Assembly (NCBI GenBank): GCA_007132595.1
Contig: SLOH01000175.1
Location: 1-5,925, forward strand
Direction of reading: 5' to 3'
DNA length: 5,925 nucleotides
Source of the DNA: Waddliaceae bacterium
GTDB taxonomy: Bacteria > Chlamydiota > Chlamydiia > Chlamydiales > SLOH01
Shown here: positions 1 to 5,925 of the stretch, in pieces
Position numbering within the stretch: position 1 is the stretch's first letter
How the letters are laid out: the number at the start of each line of letters is the position of its first letter
Notes under the pieces: model-generated
What the model was told of the DNA's origin: nothing
Database searches by the model: none
Seen by the model: only the letters and a program-made list of their open reading frames with translations
Program-made: the position numbers and the translations under genes

Positions 1-25
1 ATAAAGGGATAAGTTACCATAAAAA

Positions 26-442
26 ATGATGTTAGGACACCTGATTCAACTCAATTTTGACAAGATAATGCAAACGCGCTCTTATACGATGATTATCTTA
101 GGAGCCGGTGAAAAGCGGTTTGCAATCTACACGGATCCATCTCTCGGGCGTACGCTGCAGCTATACCTTACAGGTGCTGAAAAACCAAGGCCCCTGACAC
201 ACGATTTAATTGATTCAATTCTTTTAGGAATGGATATCCGTTTGAAGCAAGTGGTCATCATCGATTTACAAGACACCATCTATCACTCAAGAATTTTTCT
301 TGAACAGCAACAAGGTGACACTAGACGGATTATCGAGATTGATGCGCGGCCATCGGACTCAATCACCTTAGCTCTTATGCAAAATGCCCCTCTCTATTGC
401 ACGCAAGAAGTGCTAGATAAAACCATTCCGGTTGAGGATTAA
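26..442 (+). CDS. Bifunctional nuclease (BFN/DUF151) domain protein
   Basis: A small 138-residue cytoplasmic protein that is essentially a single DUF151/BFN domain. The diagnostic pieces are RPLTHDLIDSIL (about residues 55-66), VVIIDLQDTIYHSRIFL (about 76-92) and the C-terminal IEIDARPSDSITLALM (about 103-118), followed by the usual 'apLyct.evLd' ending. Family members have been described as having DNase/RNase activity, but the molecular role in bacteria is poorly defined, so the name is a family label. The segment that is usually 'lpIwIGp.ea..i' reads FAIYTDPSLGRTLQLYL here, a divergent version. An in-frame TAA at 20-22 shows that the gene is complete. ATG 26 and ATG 29 are both possible starts; ATG 68 would remove the first beta strand and is unlikely. 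A loose purine-rich stretch (AAGGGATAAG, 4-13) could serve as ribosome binding site. It is convergent with the HPr gene. Confidence 0.85.
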   Translation: MMLGHLIQLNFDKIMQTRSYTMIILGAGEKRFAIYTDPSLGRTLQLYLTGAEKPRPLTHDLIDSILLGMDIRLKQVVIIDLQDTIYHSRIFLEQQQGDTRRIIEIDARPSDSITLALMQNAPLYCTQEVLDKTIPVED

Positions 443-450
443 TTTCTTTT

Positions 451-467
451 CTTTGAATTGTTCAAAG
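451..467. terminator. Small perfect hairpin between convergent genes, possible weak terminator
   Basis: CTTTGAA (451-457) and TTCAAAG (461-467) form a perfect 7-bp stem with a TTG loop. It lies 8 bases after the stop of the BFN gene and 6 bases beyond the stop of the HPr gene. The stem is AT-rich. On the plus strand it is followed only by the broken T-run ATTACTTTAATATT, and on the minus strand by an A-rich run, so it is a poor intrinsic terminator, better for the plus-strand gene if it acts at all. Confidence 0.35.
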
Positions 468-473
468 ATTACT

Positions 474-770
474 TTAATATTCGATATTGAATTTTTTGTT
501 TGCAAGCTCAACCAGAGAAGAGACAGCCTCCTCGGCGTCGACTCCGATTGCCTCGATTTTAATTCGAGTTCCTTTACTTGCTGCGAGCATGAGAACGCCC
601 AAGATTGATTTTGCGTTTACTTCATTTTTTTTATGAATCAACCGTATGTTCGACTTAAACCGAGCCGCACACTTAACAATTTCTGTTGCGGGACGCGTAT
701 GTAATCCACGATCATTTTTCACTTTAAATACATCAGAGGCCTGGCAGCCACCTAAAACTTCCTCTTGCAT
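474..770 (-). CDS. ptsH: HPr-type phosphocarrier protein
   Basis: HPr carries a phosphoryl group from enzyme I (PEP) to PTS enzyme II proteins, and in many bacteria it also has a regulatory role. The product is 98 residues from ATG 770. The active-site motif is GLHTRPA at residues 22-28 with phospho-acceptor His24; the usual Ala after this His is Thr. Ser55 in KSILGVLMLAASKG sits 31 residues after the His, exactly the His15-Ser46 spacing, so an HPr-kinase target serine is present. About nine extra N-terminal residues compared with classical HPr account for the length. A GTG at 779 would add three residues, but an AAAGG stretch lies only 2 bases from that GTG and 11 from the ATG, which favours the ATG. 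No enzyme I gene is adjacent: the gene is convergent with BFN and divergent from pepF, so it looks monocistronic. Confidence 0.9.
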   Translation of the reverse strand: MQEEVLGGCQASDVFKVKNDRGLHTRPATEIVKCAARFKSNIRLIHKKNEVNAKSILGVLMLAASKGTRIKIEAIGVDAEEAVSSLVELANKKFNIEY

Positions 771-779
771 CCTACTCAC

Positions 780-897
780 TACCTTTTCACTTTACGGCTC
801 AACTTAACAAACGAATCATTTGCGTGCCATTTTTTTCGACAAAAAAAGATTCTAATGATAGAAATGTATACTAGAAAAATTATATTCAGGAAGAAAA
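780..897. promoter_or_regulatory. Divergent ptsH/pepF intergenic region with promoter-like elements
   Basis: This 118-base spacer must hold the start signals for both divergent genes. Toward pepF there is a TATACT hexamer (867-872, one mismatch to TATAAT) but no good -35 hexamer 16-18 bases before it; TCGACA (836-841) resembles TTGACA but lies 25 bases away. A symmetric T7-CGAC-A7 element occupies 830-847. The pepF ribosome binding site is AGGA (888-891), six bases before its ATG. No convincing promoter toward ptsH was found by eye. Promoter assignments here are tentative. Confidence 0.3.
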
Positions 898-2712
898 ATG
901 GCAATTAAACGCACAGATGTTAACCCAAGTGATTGCTGGGACACAGAGTCTCTTTACGCAAATTTAGAATCATGGAAAAAAGAATTCGAAGCAGTTGCCT
1001 CTCAAGGAGAAAAACCTCTTTGGCCAGCAATTGCAGAAGGTAGAGGAAAACTGAAAGAAAGGCTGAAAAGTGTCTACGAAGAAATTCTTTCTACCGGGCG
1101 TAAAATTGAAAAACTCTACGTTTGGGCGCACCTCAAGCACGATGAAGATATCGCAGAAGATGCTTATCAAAACGCGTTTTTGCAAATTTCCGGGCTCTAT
1201 CACGCCTTTGCTGAAGAGATCTCCTGGTTTGAACCTGAGCTGCTTTCTTTACCCGATTCGACGCTTCAAAAATTGTTAAACTCAAGAGAACTTGAGCCCT
1301 ACAAGTTTGCCATCGAAAAACTGATCCGCCTTAAACCGCACACTCTCCCTGCAGAACAAGCAAAACTTGTTGCACTTGCCGGACAAGCGCTCGACACCCC
1401 TCAAAGAGCCTTTAGCGCACTGAATGATGCAGATCTTGACTTTGGCTTTATCGAAGACCAAAAGGGAGAGACGCACGAGCTTACTCACGCTAAATACCAA
1501 TTATTCTTGCGAGACAAAGACCGTGTCTTACGCAAAAATGCATTTTACGCGATGCAAAACAGCTACAAGGAGTATGAAAACACCCTAAGTTCGCTCATCC
1601 AAGGACAAGTGCACGCTCACCATTTTTATGCCCATACCCACCACTATCCGAGCTGTCTATCCGCTGCTCTCTACCCAAAAAACATTGACACTCAAGTGTA
1701 TGCAAACCTGATTCAAACGACGAATCAGAACCTTGAATCGATCCACAAGTACATGCGTCTGCGGAAGAAATTAATGGGTTTAGACGAACTTCATCTTTAT
1801 GACCTTGCCACCCCACTTTGCAAAGAACCAAGAGCAAATATCCCCTATCAAGAAGCTGTAGAACTTGTGATAGCATCTGTTGCACCTCTCGGCTCTGAAT
1901 ACCAAAACATCCTTGCAAAAGGGCTGAAAGAAAATCGATGGGTCGATCGATTCGAAAATCAAAATAAACGCTCGGGCGCCTACTCAAGTGGATGCTATGA
2001 TAGCATGCCCTACATGCTAATGAATTATAATGGCACCATTCGCGATGTATTTACCCTCGCACATGAAGCGGGCCACAGCATGCATAGCTACTACAGCAAT
2101 CACGAGCAGCCGTACCATTACGCAAACTATCCGATTTTTTTAGCAGAAATTGCCTCTACATTTAATGAAGATCTATTGACTCGGTATTTGATTGATAACA
2201 GCGCAACCCAAGAGGAAAAAGCGTATTACCTCAATCAAAAAATCGATGACCTTAGAGCGACGTTTTTCAGACAGACAATGTTTGCTGAATTTGAACTCTT
2301 TATTCACGAATGCGCGGAAAAGCATATCCCACTCACGCCCAACTTTTTAAAACAGGAGTACCATAAACTCAATCAGAAGTATTTCGGTAAAGACGTCGTT
2401 GTCGACACTGTATCTGCCATCGAATGGGCGCGTATTCCACATTTTTATTATAATTTCTATGTCTACCAATATGCTACTGGCATTAGCGCCGCCCTTGACT
2501 TGAGTAATCAAGTCCACTTAACCGGTGATAGCAGCCGATACCTCACATTCTTAAAAGGTGGATCGCATCAATATCCTTTAGATCTATTAGAATCTGCAGG
2601 AGTCGACCTGCGAGGTAAGCAGCCGATACTCTCTGCCATTACAACCTTTGATTCGATGGTCGATGAGCTGGAAAAGCTACTGGCTGAGAATGTTTCAACC
2701 TCTGTAAACTAA
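898..2712 (+). CDS. pepF: Oligoendopeptidase F, zinc metallopeptidase of family M3B
   Basis: A cytoplasmic zinc endopeptidase that cleaves short peptides and probably recycles products of ATP-dependent proteases. The product is 604 residues, the normal PepF size. It has the N-terminal helical PepF domain (about residues 115-185) and the M3 catalytic domain (about 200-585). The zinc site is HEAGH at 389-393 (ligands His389 and His393, catalytic Glu390), with the third ligand probably Glu417 in FLAEIASTFNE, 28 residues downstream as expected for M3. The substrate-binding signature HFYYNFYVYQYATG is at 515-528. All key residues are present, so it should be active. The start at ATG 898 has AGGA at 888-891. 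There is no signal peptide. It is followed 135 bases later by groES; I recall the same neighbourhood in Chlamydia. The groE promoter and CIRCE lie between them, so pepF is probably a separate transcription unit. Confidence 0.96.
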   Translation: MAIKRTDVNPSDCWDTESLYANLESWKKEFEAVASQGEKPLWPAIAEGRGKLKERLKSVYEEILSTGRKIEKLYVWAHLKHDEDIAEDAYQNAFLQISGLYHAFAEEISWFEPELLSLPDSTLQKLLNSRELEPYKFAIEKLIRLKPHTLPAEQAKLVALAGQALDTPQRAFSALNDADLDFGFIEDQKGETHELTHAKYQLFLRDKDRVLRKNAFYAMQNSYKEYENTLSSLIQGQVHAHHFYAHTHHYPSCLSAALYPKNIDTQVYANLIQTTNQNLESIHKYMRLRKKLMGLDELHLYDLATPLCKEPRANIPYQEAVELVIASVAPLGSEYQNILAKGLKENRWVDRFENQNKRSGAYSSGCYDSMPYMLMNYNGTIRDVFTLAHEAGHSMHSYYSNHEQPYHYANYPIFLAEIASTFNEDLLTRYLIDNSATQEEKAYYLNQKIDDLRATFFRQTMFAEFELFIHECAEKHIPLTPNFLKQEYHKLNQKYFGKDVVVDTVSAIEWARIPHFYYNFYVYQYATGISAALDLSNQVHLTGDSSRYLTFLKGGSHQYPLDLLESAGVDLRGKQPILSAITTFDSMVDELEKLLAENVSTSVN

Positions 2713-2750
2713 TCATTTTTGATTCGTCTCACTAGGTAAACACTCTTTTT

Positions 2751-2777
2751 TTGGCAGACAAAATATGAGAGTGCTAA
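2751..2777 (+). promoter_or_regulatory. CIRCE-like HrcA operator upstream of groESL
   Basis: The right arm GAGTGCTAA (2769-2777) is a perfect match to the CIRCE consensus TTAGCACTC-N9-GAGTGCTAA. At exactly 9 bases' spacing the left arm is TTGGCAGAC (2751-2759), 6 of 9 matching. CIRCE is the binding site of the heat-shock repressor HrcA, which is known to control groE and dnaK operons in Chlamydia and Gram-positive bacteria. The arm spacing, the intact right half and the position directly before groES make the assignment strong, although the left half is degenerate. It lies upstream of the best promoter, with its right edge 7 bases before the proposed -35. Confidence 0.85.
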
Positions 2778-2784
2778 TTTTTGC

Positions 2785-2814
2785 TTGCGTATATTTCGAA
2801 TCCTTGAATATAAT
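2785..2814 (+). promoter_or_regulatory. Probable groESL promoter (sigma70/sigma66 type)
   Basis: A perfect -10 hexamer TATAAT at 2809-2814 is preceded, with an 18-base spacer, by TTGCGT (2785-2790), which keeps the TTG of the -35 consensus. Transcription would begin around 2821, giving a leader of about 27 bases before the groES ATG. An alternative is TTGGCA (2751-2756), inside the left CIRCE arm, as -35, but its -10 (around 2774-2780) is poor. The assignment is by motif only. Confidence 0.6.
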
Positions 2815-2835
2815 CCAAGTAGCAAACTACCAAAC

Positions 2836-2840
2836 AGGAG
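2836..2840 (+). promoter_or_regulatory. groES ribosome binding site, decides the start
   Basis: AGGAG lies seven bases before ATG 2848. The same frame is open back to an earlier ATG at 2785, but that ATG lies within the proposed -35 element, lacks a ribosome binding site, and would add 21 residues not seen in GroES proteins. The ATG at 2848 is therefore the start. Confidence 0.9.
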
Positions 2841-2847
2841 AGAAACA

Positions 2848-3165
2848 ATGACAAACACCAAAGTGAAAGACAAAACTACATTCAAGCCTCTTGGCAATCG
2901 CGTTCTCCTTCAACGCCTTGAGCCGGAAGAAACTCTTAAAGGAGGCATCATTCTCCCGGATGCAGCGAAGAAAAAACAGGAAAAAGCGAAAGTGATTGCA
3001 ATCGGACCTGGAAAAACTGACAAAAGCGGCAACCTACTTCCAATGCCTGTAAGTGAGGGGAATATCGTTTTTATGGAAAAATACTCAGGTCAAGAAATCA
3101 CATTGAACGACGAAGAGTTTGTGATCGTCCGAGCCGACGACATTATTGCAATTATCGAAGAATAG
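2848..3165 (+). CDS. groES: Co-chaperonin GroES (10 kDa chaperonin)
   Basis: GroES forms the heptameric lid of the GroEL folding chamber in the cytoplasm. The product is 105 residues, slightly longer than the usual 94-102 because of a charged N-terminal extension of about ten residues before FKPLGNRVLLQRLEPEE (12-28), the family signature. The mobile loop follows, with the GroEL-binding hydrophobic tripeptide Ile34-Ile35-Leu36 in GGIILPD. The later part shows the conserved VIAIGPGK, GNIVFMEKYSGQEI and DDIIAIIEE segments. It is the first gene of the groESL operon: nine bases separate its stop from groEL. Regulation by HrcA through the upstream CIRCE element is expected. Nothing is missing. Confidence 0.98.
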   Translation: MTNTKVKDKTTFKPLGNRVLLQRLEPEETLKGGIILPDAAKKKQEKAKVIAIGPGKTDKSGNLLPMPVSEGNIVFMEKYSGQEITLNDEEFVIVRADDIIAIIEE

Positions 3166-4806
<1,641 letters not shown>

Positions 4807-4844
4807 TCCATAATAAACTACTTCAGTTAGAATCCTTATACAAC

Positions 4845-4875
4845 AAAAAACCCAGGCATTTTGCCTGGGTTTTTT
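4845..4875. terminator. Strong bidirectional intrinsic terminator between groEL and the cysteine-rich gene
   Basis: An A6 run (4845-4850), CCCAGGCA (4851-4858), a TTT loop, TGCCTGGG (4862-4869) and a T6 run (4870-4875) form an 8-bp GC-rich stem flanked by A and T tracts. It therefore reads as a rho-independent terminator on both strands: it ends groESL 38 bases after the groEL stop, and the opposite-strand gene about 30 bases after its stop at 4906. Confidence 0.95.
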
Positions 4876-4905
4876 GCTAGGTCACTAAAACCTAAACGAC
4901 GATTA

Positions 4906-5502
4906 TCATCTGTTTAAAGCAGCGCCTCTCCATCCACCACCTTTACTTGCAGGCTGTGGGCACACAGGGCACGCAGGGCACGCAGGTGGGCACGCAACTT
5001 GTGGTGGGCATGCTGGTGGGCACGCAGGTTGTGGTGGGCAAGGAACATCACAGCAACGTTTTTCTACTGTGCACTTTGGCACATAACGTACATGAGTGTC
5101 AGTTACCATTTTATTACGGTATTTTGTCTCACAAGTTGTATATGTTTGTGGAACATATCGGCAGTGAGTTTTTTCGTAATACTGAGGGACATATCGGCAA
5201 TACTGCTTTTTATAGTACTCTGGCACATAGCGGCAGTTTTGCTTTTCCACAGTATATGGCTCTTGTACACAACGCTGTGTACAATATTGTTGTGGACAGA
5301 ATCTGGTTACAGGTACATAGCACACTGCTGGGCCTGTCTGATATGTGGCGCAAGGATCGAAGTTATCGTTTGCGTCATATTGACCGTCTCCGTTCGTATC
5401 TAGCTCTCTAATATCATTAATTTTATGATACTGAGCAGCGTTTCCTTCTGTAAAAGCGGCTACGCCGCAACAAATACAAAGTAACATTAAGTATTTTTTC
5501 AT
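4906..5502 (-). CDS. Secreted cysteine-rich repeat protein with a calcium-loop motif (unknown function)
   Basis: I do not recognise a named family; the function is unknown. The product is 198 residues. Residues 1-22 look like a signal peptide (MKKY, then LMLLCICCGVAAF, with probable cleavage after GNA). Residues 35-46, DTNGDGQYDAND, are a perfect EF-hand/dockerin-type loop. Residues 50-81 carry spaced cysteines. Residues 90-120 are tandem 12-residue repeats of the form C-R-Y-V-P-[QE]-Y-Y-[KE]-K. Residues 150-184 are a Pro-Cys tail (ACPPACPPQ units), and the end is Gly-rich. The mature part has 19 cysteines in 176 residues. This suggests an exported, disulfide-linked envelope or surface protein, as expected for the cross-linked chlamydial envelope, but it does not match OmcA or OmcB. 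Start ATG 5502 has the ideal ribosome binding site GGAGG six bases away. The gene is convergent with groEL and downstream, on the same strand, of the caspase-like gene. Confidence 0.85.
   Translation of the reverse strand: MKKYLMLLCICCGVAAFTEGNAAQYHKINDIRELDTNGDGQYDANDNFDPCATYQTGPAVCYVPVTRFCPQQYCTQRCVQEPYTVEKQNCRYVPEYYKKQYCRYVPQYYEKTHCRYVPQTYTTCETKYRNKMVTDTHVRYVPKCTVEKRCCDVPCPPQPACPPACPPQVACPPACPACPVCPQPASKGGGWRGAALNR
4951..5055 (-). repeat. Pro-Cys low-complexity repeat tail
   Basis: Residues 150-184 contain ten cysteines, mostly in CPP or CP contexts with ACPPACPPQ repeating. In DNA, plus-strand GGGCACGCAGG-type units recur (for example around 4977-5000 and 5018-5031). Such G-rich direct repeats favour slippage, so length variation between strains is plausible. 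Confidence 0.8.
5143..5235 (-). repeat. 36-base in-frame tandem repeats (two full copies and a partial third)
   Basis: Full copies begin at Cys90 (5235) and Cys102 (5199), and a partial third begins at Cys114 (5163). Each encodes Cys-Arg-Tyr-Val-Pro-x-Tyr-Tyr-type units; on the plus strand the repeated core is ACATATCGGCA or ACATAGCGGCA. More diverged echoes are CYVP (residues 61-64) and RYVPKC (139-144). This is coding repetition, not an array with spacers. Confidence 0.85.
5365..5400 (-). other. EF-hand / dockerin-like calcium-binding loop
   Basis: Residues 35-46, DTNGDGQYDAND, fit the canonical 12-residue loop: Asp at 1, Asn at 3, Asp at 5, Gly at 6, a hydrophobic-type residue at 8, Asp at 9 and Asp at 12. 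Asp at 12 and the following Asn are more typical of dockerin or thrombospondin type-3 loops than of eukaryotic EF-hands. Only one loop is present. Confidence 0.75.
5437..5502 (-). other. Signal peptide coding segment of the cysteine-rich protein
   Basis: Residues 1-22: two lysines, a hydrophobic core LMLLCICCGVAAF and a Gly-Asn-Ala cleavage-like triplet before AQYHK. Cys9, Cys11 and Cys12 fall in the core, but none is preceded by a proper lipobox (no small residue at -1 with Leu at -3), so signal peptidase I processing is more likely than lipoprotein modification. Confidence 0.75.
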
Positions 5503-5508
5503 TTTTAT

Positions 5509-5513
5509 CCTCC
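5509..5513 (-). promoter_or_regulatory. Consensus ribosome binding site of the cysteine-rich gene
   Basis: The minus strand reads GGAGG six bases before ATG 5502, the strongest ribosome binding site in the window. It fixes the start and suggests high expression. Confidence 0.9.
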
Positions 5514-5622
5514 AGAGATTTTGACAAGGTCACCAAGTGAGCCACCCCGTCGATTTATCCTCTGAATCTAGCTATATAATTTTGTTGAATATTAGAAAAA
5601 TGTTTTTTTAAACTAAATAAAG
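5514..5622 (-). promoter_or_regulatory. Leader and possible promoter region of the cysteine-rich gene
   Basis: This is an AT-rich spacer between the caspase-like gene and the cysteine-rich gene. On the minus strand TATATA (5578-5573) could be a -10 element, but I see no good -35 at the right distance. Nearer the gene, GGCTCAC-TTG-GTGACC (5542-5527 area) can fold into a small hairpin with one bulged base. No clear terminator for the upstream gene is present, so co-transcription is also possible. Confidence 0.3.
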
Positions 5623-5925
5623 TTAATAACTTACAACTTCAAATTGAGGTTTTTGAAAACTAGACACATCTTTTCGAACTTTAGACAAAATCTTTTCCCA
5701 AGTAAGTCCACTTGTTCTACCCATTAATTTTCGAAAATACTTGGAGAAGGAAAGAGTGAAAACCCCTCCCTGACCCACATACGTCCAGGCATATTCTCCA
5801 GGGCTTGAAGCTGACACTACAACTTCTTTGGTGCTCCCAAGAAAAAGGGAATGGAGATTTTTATACCATTGAGAGTTATCTAAGGACGCCATTTTTATCA
5901 CATTGTCTCTATCGAATAGACGGTA
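5623..5925 (-). CDS. C-terminal part of a caspase-like (peptidase C14) protein, cut by the window edge
   Basis: The frame is open to the right edge, so the 100 visible residues are the end of a longer protein; a GTG at 5901 is in frame but has no ribosome binding site and is probably internal. In visible numbering, WYKNLHSLFLG (20-30) is followed by EVVVSASSPGEYAW (34-47), GGVFTLSF (53-60), LTWEKILSKVRKDV (74-87) and QKPQF (91-95). This order matches the part of the caspase fold after the catalytic Cys: the strand ending in 'A(S/C)xxGeyAw', the 'GGvFT' helix start, and the late 'W..il..v......Q.PQ' segment. The catalytic His and Cys would lie upstream, outside the window; none can be checked here, and the visible part has no cysteine. 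Caspase-like bacterial proteins serve in stress responses, defence or cell death. The role here is unknown. Confidence 0.62.
   Translation of the reverse strand, partial: YRLFDRDNVIKMASLDNSQWYKNLHSLFLGSTKEVVVSASSPGEYAWTYVGQGGVFTLSFSKYFRKLMGRTSGLTWEKILSKVRKDVSSFQKPQFEVVSY

Noticed and set aside
1595..1987. 130-residue minus-strand open frame inside pepF
   Set aside because: It lies entirely within a well-conserved peptidase coding sequence; the product shows no recognisable domain and there is no start signal.
2711..2724. AATCA-TTTT-TGATT hairpin at the end of pepF as a terminator
   Set aside because: It has only a 5-bp AT-rich stem overlapping the stop codon, with no following T-run; too weak to call.
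2785..2847. Upstream ATG extension of groES
   Set aside because: It overlaps the predicted -35 element, has no ribosome binding site, and adds residues absent from GroES; AGGAG at 2836 supports ATG 2848.
2709..2897. 62-residue minus-strand open frame with a hydrophobic stretch across the groES promoter
   Set aside because: It covers the CIRCE element, promoter and groES start, and has no ribosome binding site or family similarity; a chance frame in AT-rich DNA.
5143..5235. CRISPR-like appearance of 36-base repeats
   Set aside because: The copies are directly adjacent without spacers and encode in-frame protein repeats.
4947..5411. Long plus-strand open frames (4947-5411 and 4999-5403) opposite the cysteine-rich gene
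   Set aside because: Their products are repetitive (VGTQ and WWA runs) because they read the reverse of the Pro-Cys and 36-base repeats. They have no ribosome binding site or family features, whereas the minus-strand gene has a signal peptide and GGAGG.
5464..5480. Lipoprotein lipobox at Cys9, Cys11 or Cys12
   Set aside because: Residues before these cysteines (Leu-Leu, Cys-Ile, Ile-Cys) do not fit the lipobox, which needs a small residue at -1; a GNA cleavage site fits better.
5590..5612. AAAAA-TG-TTTTTTT inverted run as a terminator for the caspase-like gene
   Set aside because: It is a pure A/T palindrome with a 2-base loop and no GC stem, not a credible intrinsic terminator.

Overview
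The window most likely comes from the chromosome of a member of the phylum Chlamydiota, probably an environmental ('Chlamydia-like') lineage rather than the genus Chlamydia itself. The main reason is the order pepF-groES-groEL, which I recall as the order in Chlamydia (pepF beside the groES/groEL1 pair), together with a GroEL that reads like chlamydial GroEL1 (for example the N-terminal DKSFGSP and [13 protein letters not shown] regions). The genus cannot be fixed from the sequence alone. Base composition is moderate, with AT-rich intergenic regions.

Layout: (1) 26-442, plus strand, a DUF151/bifunctional-nuclease domain protein. (2) 474-770, minus strand, an HPr-type phosphocarrier, convergent with gene 1, with no ptsI next to it. 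(3) 898-2712, plus strand, oligoendopeptidase F, divergent from HPr. (4) 2751-2821, a CIRCE-like HrcA operator followed by a good sigma70-type promoter. (5) 2848-3165 groES and 3175-4806 groEL, a tight operon closed by a strong, symmetric terminator at 4845-4875. (6) 4906-5502, minus strand, a secreted, very cysteine-rich repeat protein with one perfect EF-hand/dockerin-like calcium loop, tandem 12-residue Cys-Tyr-Val-Pro repeats and a Pro-Cys tail. (7) 5623 to the right edge, minus strand, the C-terminal 100 residues of what looks like a caspase-family (C14) protein; its catalytic part lies outside the window.

The left and middle parts are housekeeping: peptide degradation, protein folding under heat-shock control, and a phosphocarrier that probably signals more than it transports sugar. 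The right 1 kb is accessory in character. The cysteine-rich exported protein would suit an envelope built on disulfide cross-links, as in Chlamydiota, but its domain mix does not match the OmcA/OmcB proteins I know. The caspase-like fragment upstream of it on the same strand is the other item of interest. No tRNA, rRNA, insertion sequence or CRISPR array was seen, and no gene-free stretch exceeds 300 bases.
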